A DNA stretch of 64,000 nt from Glandiceps talaboti (taxonomy: Eukaryota > Hemichordata > Enteropneusta > Spengelidae). A program made the position numbers and the translations under genes. A model generated the notes under the pieces. That model searched no databases, was not told the DNA's origin, and saw only the letters and a program-made list of their open reading frames with translations. Shown one piece after another: positions 1 to 9,500 of the stretch (position 1 is the stretch's first letter; each line of letters begins with the position of its first letter). The stretch is from the NCBI RefSeq assembly GCF_964340395.1, contig NC_135562.1, positions 13,123,043-13,187,042 of the forward strand, written 5' to 3'.

Positions 1-301
1 TCAGCCGTCAAGTGTATCTCAGCTGTGTATGCAAATTCAATGACAGTGTCTAAGGCCTGCACAAAGTCACTAGTATAGGCTTCATCGGGTGGTAGAAGAG
101 TGCCCCCAGTGGCGAGTTGTTTGTGGAATAATGGACTACAAGCCGAGAGGACAATTCTGTGTGCTTTGATAGCTCTACCGTTGATGTCTAGATGAATATC
201 ACAAAACAGTCCCTCCTTTCTCAGTTTATTCATCTTATCCAGCCAATCAGATTGTAGCTGTAGTTTCGTCATTACTGCACTGTATTTTCTGTATTTTGCA
301 T
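1..301 (-). CDS. BTB/POZ domain exon of a THAP / AT-hook / BTB protein (partial, runs off the left edge)
   Basis: On the minus strand an acceptor ending TTTATAG at 302-304 opens an exon that stays open to position 1. It begins with AT, the last two bases of a split codon, then nine codons, then an ATG at 270-272. The protein has the start of a BTB/POZ fold: LDKMNKLRKEG, then FCDIHLDINGRAIKAHRIVL, SACSPLFHKQL, and later VIEFAYTAEIHLT, matching the family pattern L-x-LR-x-x-G-x-FCD-V...F-x-AHK-x-VLA-x-S-x-F and LLEF-x-YTG. BTB domains dimerise and recruit corepressors or Cullin-3. The entering phase (needs one base) is what the upstream AT-hook-like exons supply, giving an Asp at the joint. The ATG could also be a start for a shorter form. 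What follows the BTB domain (zinc fingers, Kelch or other) lies outside the window. Confidence 0.85.
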
Positions 302-689
302 CTATAAACAAAATAAATTTACGAATTGAACAGTTGTTGTTACACTTCAGAAGTTTGGGAACTCTGGAAGTTTTGGAGCAAATTTTGGCTGAAAGTTTGG
401 TAAACCTGGAATCTTTATTAGGGTGGTACAGGGGAAGTTTGGGAACCTTGGAGGGTTTTTTTTTTTTTTTTTTTTTTTGTTGTTGTTGTTGTTGTTGTTT
501 GTTTTGTTGGTTTTTTTTTTTTGGGGGGGGGGGGGTAAAGTTTCTATTCATTTCATTTCCTATACCGAGAGAGTTTCTGTATATTTATTAAATTTTCCAC
601 CGACATAATTTCCATCACTAGTCACAGGAGATGTAATTTCATTGTTATATCTCGTATCCCACACCAGCCTTATTTTTCATCAACGTTGG

Positions 690-822
690 GTTCACAGACT
701 TTAATTAGTTCCTCAGGAACTATTCCATGACCTTCACCAGAATTCTGTTTTGTATTACTCTCAAAGAATGTATATTTTGTTTTCATTTTCTGGTGGAATA
801 AAATTCAATTCAATTCAATAAT
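690..822 (+). repeat. Retroposon 3' end ending in (TTCAA)n
   Basis: The segment ends TGGTGGAATAAAATTCAATT followed by further TTCAA repeats, the usual look of a LINE or SINE 3' terminus. No body with promoter boxes was identified upstream. Confidence 0.4.
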
Positions 823-996
823 CAACTAACCTGCTATGACAGACATAGTTTGACTGCCTTCCTGTCTTCTTGCAATCTAGTAAAAAGAAAATGACAGTAA
901 GATTTCAGAGAAGTGAACCATAATTAATGACCTTTAAGTACATGATCCCTAAATACACATGACAGACATGTAGACAATCACAGATCTAGTACACTT

Positions 997-1070
997 AATA
1001 ATAATAATAATTTATTTCTTATAAAAGAGCGCACTACACTGCGTCTCAGTGCGCTTTCCATAACAATATA
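997..1070 (-). repeat. SINE-like 3' end with (TAA)n tail
   Basis: A (TAA)n stretch leads into TTTATTTCTTATAAAAGAGC and a short hairpin-like GCGCACT...AGTGCGC. A similar GCGCTTT...AAATAAA motif occurs at 21485-21530 on the other strand. This resembles the tail of an interspersed retroposon. Confidence 0.4.
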
Positions 1071-1111
1071 CACTTAACACATAGGCCTTTCGAAAATTTG
1101 CCATGGTGGCA

Positions 1112-1247
1112 CTCTACTTCCTGTCTGTGTGAACCTTGGGGGTAGCTCTACTTCCTGTCTGTGTGAACCTTGGGGGTAGCTCTACTTCCTGTCTGTGTGA
1201 ACCTTGGGGGTAGCTCTACTTCCTGTCTGTGTGCACCTTGGGGGTAT
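1112..1247. repeat. Minisatellite, 34-bp unit, four copies
   Basis: The unit CTCTACTTCCTGTCTGTGTG + AACCTTGGGGGTAG recurs at 1112, 1146, 1180 and 1214 with almost no divergence. Confidence 0.9.
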
Positions 1248-1855
1248 ACATGGTATACATTACTCCATTAATCATAGAGCACTGTTGCTTTCCTCCATGT
1301 CTGAACAATGTAAACATCCCTGATTCACACTTCTACAGAATACAAGGAACAATGCTATTACGAAACCGTACTATGAGGTGATGATACCCCCAATTTGAGC
1401 GAGGGCGCTGTATTCTCAATTTCCTGTTTGCAGTCTGCAATGGCTTATTACTGTGTACTTCTAGTTATGAGAAAACAATGTGCTTCCACATCTGTATTCA
1501 GTTCAAAATTTGCCACCTACATTACTCTATTGATAAACAAAGTATACCTATAGTAGCTGACATCATAAACACTTATTACAACTGTCATGTATCATACATT
1601 GATTTCCTTGAGGTTGGTCACTTCCCAGAATTATTAACAACATCCTGCCTGCTTAAGTCATTTGGTTTTAAATAAACATGAATGTACCTAGTATGACTTC
1701 TCACTTTCACAATTCAGTACACACCCAAGGCTTTGTAACACTATTTGAATCTTAGTTTAATTTTTTCTTTTACTGCAAATAGTTTGTTGATATGCAAAGT
1801 ATAATTATGTAGCGTTAAAAGAAATATTATTTTCTTAATATATTTATCGAGAATG

Positions 1856-1856
<1 letters not shown>

Positions 1857-1900
<44 letters not shown>

Positions 1901-2038
1901 GAGCCATGTGGACACTTGGACAATCATACATGTACACATACAGACATACACATACACAGACACACATTTATACATGCTCAGAAATGTAGACTCAAACACA
2001 ATGCAAAAGCACATAGACACACACAGACACACAGACAG

Positions 2039-2085
<47 letters not shown>
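1857..2085. repeat. Compound (CA)n microsatellite
   Basis: Pure (CA)n at 1857-1899 and 2046-2085, with CA-rich interrupted sequence between. Confidence 0.95.
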
Positions 2086-2091
<6 letters not shown>

Positions 2092-3673
2092 CAGACACAC
2101 CTTCACATACATTTCACAATGCCTATAACACAACTGGACCTCATTTCAGTTAAAACTGGCATCCATATGAATACTGAAATCCACACGTCATAATCTAAAA
2201 TACTGAAATGTACAGTGTAGCACAATTACAAAATACATAATCTATAGTAATCTAAATACATAATACCAGGGTATATAATTTTTATAAAGTATTGTAAACC
2301 TGGAAATATTCGCTGAAGACTTATTTTCGCTAATTTCACTGGAAAACAAAAAATCAAAAATAAGTACTGACTAAAATTCCTTCTTGCACATGAACACAAT
2401 GTACCAGTCTGGTAATTAGAGAAAATTAGTCTTTGAAAACTAGCTGAAGACTGTAAAATTGCAAAATCATGTAGTAGTAGTGAAAATATCTAGGTTTACA
2501 GTTAACACTTTTTCCTAGAGATGAAACAGTTCTCTAGACATTTCCAAAGGTCATTGTATCGTGTTTCCATTACCCAAAATCACTGTTTGACATCAGTGTA
2601 CTGTGTTCCCATTACCCAAAGTACTGGTTGAAGTCAGGGTACTGTGTTGTCATGTTGGAACTTAAAATAACACTCATTTGCATAAGTGAAGTAGATAGTC
2701 CACAAATGTGTTTGACCACACCCTGACTTGGCAGTACTTATCTTTTATTGTGGACTAGTATAACTACTAACTCAATGTTTTAACAACTATAGATATAGGT
2801 AGGACCGTCTTTTCAATAACACACAAATAGGATATGGACTGCTTTAAAATTTACATCAACTATCTCTGGCCAAACTTAGCCCAAAAACTTGTCTTGGTGT
2901 TTAGTACTTTCTCAGGAAACTCTATTTGTGATAATAACACCAATAAGACAAATCTCTGTTTAGATGTCCTGACAATTCTGTTGAAAGTATTTTCATGAAA
3001 AATAAGTCACTTCTAAATTAATACTGTATAAATTATATACTAGTATAGAAATGGCCTTCTGTTCTTGTGCAACTAGTAAAAATATTTTGCAACTTTACTG
3101 GGGTATTATTATGTAAACATGAAAGGACTTCCTTTCTACAAACAGTAAATATATTTTGAAAATGTAGTTGTACATGAGTAAATATATAAACGGTTATATT
3201 TTCTTGTATAAGTGGTAAAGATATATTTAACTGCTGGTGCTGTTAACTTGGCAAAAACTTGTCAGAATTTATCGAAACCCTTTGATTTGAGTTTTGTTGA
3301 GATCATCCAGTTTTCATTTTGGTCAAGTTATATTGTAAATGTAATGAGGTACATATAAATGGCTTTTCTGTCTCATGCAAACAGCAGATACATCATGTGA
3401 CTGTGTCATTCTTAGTGTTGTAATATAGGGTATATCAGCAATCATGAAGAGTATTGATGGCAATAATTGTCAAGTGCAACGTTTTATGGTCTCTTGATGT
3501 ACATGAAGTTATAGGGAGGTAGTATGTTATAAATAAATAATAGGTGACCTTGGTGTAATATTTAATTGATACTTTCTTTGGAGATTTGGAATCTTTTGAC
3601 AATACACATGTCTGAGGTTGGTCATGGGTTACTTCAATCTGTAATGTGGAAGTTATACTTTAGGGGCGGATAA

Positions 3674-3704
3674 GGTGTGTGTGAGTGTGAGTGTGTGTGT
3701 GTGT

Positions 3705-3744
<40 letters not shown>

Positions 3745-3759
3745 CTCTATGAGTGCTTC

Positions 3760-3806
<47 letters not shown>
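3674..3806. repeat. (TG)n microsatellite
   Basis: Two long TG runs separated by about 30 bases, followed by a G-rich stretch. Confidence 0.95.
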
Positions 3807-3809
<3 letters not shown>

Positions 3810-4494
3810 GGAGGGGGTGAGGGATTTTGTGGGGAGGGGGAGGGCAAAGAATTAATTAATGAACTGGTTACTCGATTAGTTTGATGACTCTAGACATAAC
3901 TAGTAGTACACCCATGATGCTGCTGCTGATAGGTCTACAAAAATTTGGGATTCCTATCTAGACTCTGTGAGTAGAAATTTTCACTTTGAAAGAAGTATCT
4001 AGGTGGTACCTCCTACTTGTTCCATAGACCGGAAACCACACCTTTGCATGTATTTCTATGATCATTATAAAGTATACAAGTGTAAATACTTGACACTTCT
4101 CTGACTTGTACAAAATACATACTTCATAATCAGACAACATCATCAACCTTAGCAGAGGGAACACTGAACACAATTTGAATATAAAGGACCATGTTTCAAT
4201 CCCTGGGTCATCACATTAGTGTTATCTTAATACTAAGGATTACATGTGATCATTCATTTGTTGAGAACCATCGTTTCTGTACCTCTCACAGACAAGTGTG
4301 ATTTTTTAAATACAAAAATCCTGCTCTAAGTGAGCCTTTGACAACTGCAGCCACCACTATATACAAAGAATTTGACATATACATGACACAAACCTTAGTT
4401 TGGTTTTGTATTCCATACAATGTAGCCTTTTGATCTCTGGTCTGGTGTGTCTTTGGTCTGACTTCATTATTTGCATCTATCAACTTCCCCATAC

Positions 4495-4575
4495 CTTCCA
4501 ATCTTTGTGGTTTAGATGCCTTTCTTCCTCTCCTGGGTGTTGCCACAGGACTTGTTATTTGTTGTGGTATGAAAT
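4495..4575 (-). CDS. AT-hook-like 81-nt exon, downstream copy
   Basis: Minus-strand exon between acceptor TTTTACAG and donor GTATGG. It is 81 nt and symmetric: two bases finish a codon, 26 codons follow, one base is left. The peptide starts FIPQQITSPVATP and continues with PRRGRKASKPQR, a basic AT-hook-like stretch around RGRK. A second copy of the same length and splice phases lies at 5776-5856; the PRRGRKASKPQR core is identical in both while Ala, Ser and Pro codons differ only at silent positions. That suggests selection on the peptide. Because the exon is symmetric it can be included, skipped or exchanged with its twin without changing frame. A long TG/CA tract sits just upstream in the sense of transcription. 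Confidence 0.72.
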
Positions 4576-4641
4576 CTGTAAAAGTTAAACATACAATTAT
4601 ACAGTCATTGTGCTTCTTGTATATTGATGAATTATGGATGG

Positions 4642-4686
<45 letters not shown>

Positions 4687-4801
4687 TGTGTGTCTGTGTG
4701 TCTGTGTGGATGGATGTGTGTATGTGTGTGTGCATGTGTGTACACACATGCATACACACATCTACATACATACATACATACACATACATACATACATACA
4801 C

Positions 4802-4832
<31 letters not shown>

Positions 4833-4859
4833 CACACATACACATATGTGCACACATAG

Positions 4860-4896
<37 letters not shown>

Positions 4897-5775
4897 AGGT
4901 AATCGGTCCAATGCTAAATGTAAGTTGTTCTCTCACACAAATGTCCACACACTGAACACTTTTACCATGCCTACCGTATGTATTAAAGTTGTACAATAAT
5001 TCTACATAAGTATTCAATTGAAAATTGACACCCACCATTCTCCTAAATACTTAGCATCTCATTGACCTTGCCAACAAATGTCTATTAAAGTAAACCACTG
5101 TCATAAATCATAGAATCAATTTCCTTAAGGTTTGCCAGTACTGTGAAATGCTGACAACTTCCTGTGTGACATCAGTACATTGCATGTAATTTATGGCTTA
5201 CTCCATTTCACTTTCATAAGCAATAAGGTCAAAGGTCATGTCACACAACCACATAATACACCCAAATGTTTTTGTTTTTAATTTGGCTCTACTTATGAAC
5301 GTTTGCATATCCAATTTTTGACCAGTGTGCCTGCTAAGCCAATTTGACATGTCACTGATGCACAGAATTTTTAGTCACCAATTTCTAGTGACCGTACCAA
5401 AATTTGGTGTTCTCCTTTCTCTTACTGTATATATCACTGACTCACAAGAAATGTCAGTTTTTATCATATTGACCCACAACAACAACATTTGGCTACCATT
5501 AGCAGGCAATCTGTTTTTGACTAATTTTCTTATTTCATACACATTTTCTGAAGAGCAATTTGTTAACATAGTTTTCATGAAAAAGACAAGGGGAAAGGAA
5601 AGGGAGGGGGGGGGCAACAGGATCTCTCTAACAATTGAATACATCACTAACACACATGAATTTAGTCTTTCAATGGAACGTACACTGGAGATGGGTGACA
5701 ATTAACATCTAAAGTGAAAGAGGTTGACTGAAAGCTGTCTAGCATCATTATTTATGTCTATCAACTTCCCCCTAC
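4576..5775. other. Intron between the two 81-nt exon copies
   Basis: Contains the compound TG/ACAT/CA repeat (4641-4889), an AAGGTCAAAGGTCA direct repeat at about 5227 (nuclear-receptor DR1-type half-sites) and a G-rich patch near 5600. No exon recognised. Confidence 0.55.
4641..4889. repeat. Compound (TG)n - (ACAT)n - (CA)n repeat, self-complementary
   Basis: A (TG)n run at the left and a (CA)n run at the right flank an (ATAC/ACAT)n core. The outer runs are mutually complementary, so transcripts can form a long hairpin. In the direction of the minus-strand gene it ends about 65 nt before the acceptor of the exon at 4495-4575. Confidence 0.9.
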
Positions 5776-5856
5776 CTTCATATCTTTGCGGTTTTGACGC
5801 CTTTCTTCCTCTCCTGGGAAGTAGAACAGGATCACTGATTTGCTGTGGTATTGAAT
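5776..5856 (-). CDS. AT-hook-like 81-nt exon, upstream copy, completing the THAP domain
   Basis: Minus-strand exon bounded by acceptor GTCTGTAG and donor GTAGGG. Same length and phases as the copy at 4495-4575. The peptide starts SIPQQISDPV and carries the same PRRGRKASKPQR basic core. Joined to the THAP exon (which ends ...FLKK plus one base) the junction reads LKKDSIP, a good stand-in for the LKKDAVP that often precedes the AVPTIF box closing THAP domains. This copy is therefore the natural next exon after the THAP exon. A C/G homopolymer-rich tract lies about 70-100 nt upstream of its acceptor. Whether it is spliced together with the other copy or instead of it cannot be told from DNA. Confidence 0.72.
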
Positions 5857-7241
5857 CTACAGACACAAAAATAAGTCATCAGAATAACCTATAGGACTTG
5901 ACGGCATACTTTGGGTTAGAAAGGGGGGAGGAGGAGGGGGGGGGGGGGGGGGCAGTACGTAGGCAAAATATATTCCAGTTCCCAAGGTATTTATCAGAGT
6001 TACCTTCCAAGTGTTTTGGCTTAGGGTGGTGACTAGGTAAAATCTACCTAAGTTTCTAAGGTATGGGATAAAAAATCTACAAGTGTTTCAACATATTTAA
6101 CAGAGTTCCCTACCAGTGTTTTTGTTAAGGGAACTAAATATGTGAAATACACAAGAGTTCTTTTAATAATTCAATTTTCAAGGGTTTCAAGTGTTTTTTT
6201 TATTGAGAAGAGTGTTTAGGTAAACTTGGTATTTTAACAAGTGATTCCTACTACTGTTTTTGTGAAGTGCAGTAAGTAGACCAAATCTACCTGAGTTCCC
6301 CAACAATTTTACTCAATGGTTCCCTACCAATATACCAGTAATGGTACGAGGTATGAAATGCTATGCAAGTTTTACAACCCCTAATCATCTCCCCCTCTCC
6401 CTCCCCCACCCCATCTCCCTCTACATCAGGGTTAGCAAAAATGCTGTGATATCACAAGTTAACTGTGCACAGACATGTATGTATCAATGCTTGCTGTGGG
6501 TAAAATAATTCACTAATCTGGATAAAATATAGACAGAGACATTACTATAGAAGTCAGACTAAACCATAAACATTGGAGCAACATCTAAGTTTAAACAGAG
6601 TTTTAGCCCACAGACTTGTCTTGGGGGGGGGGGGGGGGGGGGGTACAATCTTACAGTACATTAGAGTTTTCTCTACACCAAACCCTAACAAATGCATGTG
6701 GAAGTGTAGCAATCTGTCATGGGTTTGACATTACCACCAACAGCTCTGTCAAAATCTAAGTGGATATTGTACATAAACCTATGATGTAATCATGCACCCC
6801 CCCCCCCCACACACACACACACACACACGACTTGAATTAGGAGGGTGGTCTAATAGTACCAAAGTCATTACAAGATCCACACATGACTTGAATTACATGT
6901 AGGAGGGTGGTTTTATAGTAACAAAGTCAACACAAGATCCACACATAATGCTATTGGTAATTTAAAACCAGGCCAGGTTTCTGTAGTCAGGATGCCAACA
7001 TGGTCTCTCTATAAACTAAACATGTGTAAATCTCATGATGTCATACAGGAACTATAGGATTCTGTGCTTCCAAGGGCAAAAGCCTTGGCCTTGAGGTAGA
7101 GTACATTTGTGTACTTGAGACAGTAACACCAAGATAAGTTGATTGTAACACCTCCAGACAAGTGTATTGACTAATGAGTTATTTACAAATGTACACCAAT
7201 CAAGACACCCCTAGAGGTATTAAAACAAACGACAGTCTTAC
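5857..7241. other. Intron between the THAP exon and the first 81-nt exon
   Basis: Contains poly(G) runs at 5925-5953 and 6625-6642, a poly(C)-(AC)n tract at 6798-6828 and a short direct repeat (AGGAGGGTGG near 6839 and 6901). No exon recognised. Confidence 0.55.
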
Positions 7242-7506
7242 CTTTCTTCAGAAAATATCGATTAGCTCCATACGGTGTTCTCCTGATATCATCTTTTTTG
7301 AAATGTTGTTCACAGAGGACAGAATTAGCTGTGATGTCATCAATAGTGTCTTGCCTCTTGATTTGTTGGCACCACAGAGTCCGTCTTGGTTCGTCTTGAG
7401 GAAATCTAAAGAAATGTATTCCCGATGGATTTCCGTCTTTATCCAGCTGTGTATTGCTACATCCAGGGGCAAAACATTCCCTTCCTTGTCCGTTTTTCTT
7501 CCTTGT
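7242..7506 (-). CDS. THAP zinc-finger exon of the THAP / AT-hook / BTB protein
   Basis: A 265-nt minus-strand exon between acceptor TTCATTCACAG and donor GTAAGA, phase 0 in and phase 1 out, 88 codons. It has the C2CH signature of THAP DNA-binding domains: Cys11-x4-Cys16, 48 residues, Cys65-x2-His68, with the invariant Trp45, the HFFRFP strand at 31-36 and a Pro at 78. THAP domains bind DNA in a zinc-dependent way and occur in transcription regulators and P-element-type transposases. No initiator Met lies in this exon, so an upstream first exon is required; most THAP proteins start within a few residues of the first Cys, whereas here at least ten residues precede it. An ATG-initiated ORF in another frame overlaps this exon and is a shadow. 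Confidence 0.88.
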
Positions 7507-7806
7507 CTGTGAATGAAATCAATTCACTGTCGTTAAAAAATCTTAGGGGACAAATTTTATGATGCAATTTAAAACTTAGCCAGGAAATCGTTGCTCTCAA
7601 AGCGATATCAAGTTACAATTCAAGCAAGTATATTAAGTTCAAATTTCAAAACAATATATATTTCTGGAATAACGTTTGCTGACACAAGTAACTTTTTTTC
7701 TGTCTATGTTCTAACAGTTAAACTTAAAAATAAAAGTTGCCTTCTGTGGCATAAACTGGCAATGATTACTGCTGTTAACCATTATAGATGGCAGTATGGT
7801 GAACTA

Positions 7807-8054
7807 CCAATCTGATTAAAATCTGATGTAGATGTCGGCTAATCGTTCATTGCTATTTTACCTTCGTTATTTTGCCTGAATTGACCTTCTTGGTACATAG
7901 CCTGATCGCCTCCTCTCCTCCTCTAGATCGTAGAGGAGGCGATCAGGCTAAAAAATGTAAACATGTACCAAGAAGGTCAATTCAGGCAAAATAACGAAGG
8001 TAAAATAGCAATGAACAAATAGCCGACATCTACATCGGATTTTAATCAGATTGG
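7807..8054. mobile_element. Palindromic MITE with 8-bp target-site duplication
   Basis: The whole element is one hairpin. CCAATCTGATTAAAATC begins it and the reverse complement ends it, with arms of about 120 bp meeting near 7925. GTGAACTA directly precedes (7799-7806) and follows (8055-8062) it, an exact 8-bp duplication as made by hAT, P or Merlin-type transposases. No ORF. A relative with similar ends lies at about 40990-41143. Confidence 0.85.
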
Positions 8055-8300
8055 GTGAACTACATGTATCTTTCTAGGATGTCAATGATTCATGTTTGAG
8101 TCTATTTATTTATTAATAAACAGCAATACATCCATAATCTGGGTTTCCATGCAATTGCAAAATACAACAAATACCAATTATAAATTTATTGTTACATTTG
8201 TACTCATGATTACTTGCATCTGTGCATGTGCATACTTGGTGGTATCTATGCACAGTGTAGTGTAATATCAAAAACATTACTGCATACCAGCATGCAAATG

Positions 8301-8570
8301 CAGGGGTGAACAAATCATTTTGTGAACTGGTGGTCCCCGGACCAGTGCCTTAAAAAATCCAGTGGTCCTGCTGAAAGAATTAGTGGTCCCAGGTCCTGCT
8401 AATGTGAAACATTAAATCTTGCCTATGAATCTGTATATTCAGACGACTTTTAACATAGTTATTAACAGTAAAGGTACTGGTCCAACGGACCAGACAAGGT
8501 AAAATTTGTGTGGTCCACCCAAAAAAATCAATATTCCCGCACCCAGGACCAGTGGATTTGTTCACCACTG
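8301..8570. mobile_element. hAT-like MITE with 5-bp target-site duplication
   Basis: Termini CAGGGGTGAACAAATC and GATTTGTTCACCACTG are imperfect inverted repeats, and GGTCC/GGACC steps recur inside. AAATG flanks both sides (8296-8300, 8571-8575). CAG-starting ends with a 5-bp duplication fit the hAT5 type. It is 270 bp and non-coding. Confidence 0.7.
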
Positions 8571-8969
8571 AAATGATATGCTATGCTTATAGAGTGTTAC
8601 ATGGCAAAATTCTTTTTTTTTCTTCTCTTTCTTTTTTTCAATTTTTAACAGAAGTAACTTTAAAACTAACAGAGTAAGGTTCTTTGTAGTATTGTTAAAC
8701 AAAAAAAACCACACGGTTGAAATAATATTCTGACTTAGAAGTACCAGCATATCAATTCCTTACACATATTAATGTGTTCCAAAAATAACACGGTTTCCAA
8801 GAATTCAAGTCATGCGGGTGTGGAAAGACTGTAGCAATTATTATAAAGCCTAAAGGGATGTACCAGTCACTCACTGAAACTGAATGTTGGGATGTTATGC
8901 TGTCTAAGTGGTATAAATGTTCCCTAACAATATACATTATGTACAGTTCAAGAAGGGGTCACCGATTCT

Positions 8970-9500
8970 GGTGATGTGGTTATCATTGTTATGTGAGGTG
9001 ACCTAGGGGATCTTATTATCATTGTTATGTGAAGTGACCTAGGGGATCTTATTATCCTTACTATGGGAAGTGACCTAGGGGATCTTATTATCATTGTTAT
9101 GTGAAGTGACCTAGGGGATCTTATTATCCTTGCTATGTGAAGTGACCTAGGGGATCTTATTATCAATGCTACGTGAGGTGACCTAGGGGATCATATTATC
9201 CTTACTACGGGAAGTGACCTAGGGGATCTTATTACATGTATAATTACCATTGCTATTGAAAGTAACCTTGGCAATCTTATTATCCTTACTATGGGAGGTG
9301 ACCTAGGGGATCTTATTATAATTGCTATGACATAAGGGACCTTGTTATCATTGCCTTGGAAGGTGACCTAGGGGATCTTAGTATCGATGTTATGAATATA
9401 AGGTGACCTAGGGGATCTTATTATCATTGCTATGGAAGGTGACCTAGGAGAACTTATCATCATTATGGAAGGTGACCTGTAGGGGATCTCATTATCATTG
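8970..9500. repeat. Minisatellite, unit about 34-37 bp, roughly 14 copies
   Basis: The unit has the core GTGACCTAGGGGATCTTATT followed by ATCnTTnCTATG; copies become diverged toward the right end. Confidence 0.9.

Larger units (their letters stand above)
302..4494. other. Intron between the BTB exon and the 81-nt exon copy
   Basis: No coding exon recognised. It contains a poly(T)/(TTG)n/poly(T)/poly(G) run (455-533), a retroposon-like tail (690-822), a second SINE-like tail (997-1070), a 34-bp minisatellite (1112-1247), (CA)n arrays (1857-2085) and (TG)n arrays (3674-3806). The rest is unremarkable AT-rich sequence. Confidence 0.6.

Noticed and set aside
1853-2153. ORFs of His/Thr or Cys/Val repeats on both strands, here and at 4286-4999, 32280-32510 and 49865-50254
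   Set aside because: They are translations of (CA)n/(TG)n microsatellites. Only the short part of 4286-4891 that overlaps the 81-nt exon is kept.
7248-7472. 74-residue minus-strand ORF with an ATG overlapping the THAP exon
   Set aside because: It is in a different frame from the THAP domain, which has intact zinc ligands and matching splice phases.
8948-9166. 72-residue ORF with repeated IIRSPRSLHI
   Set aside because: It is the translation of the 34-37-bp minisatellite.
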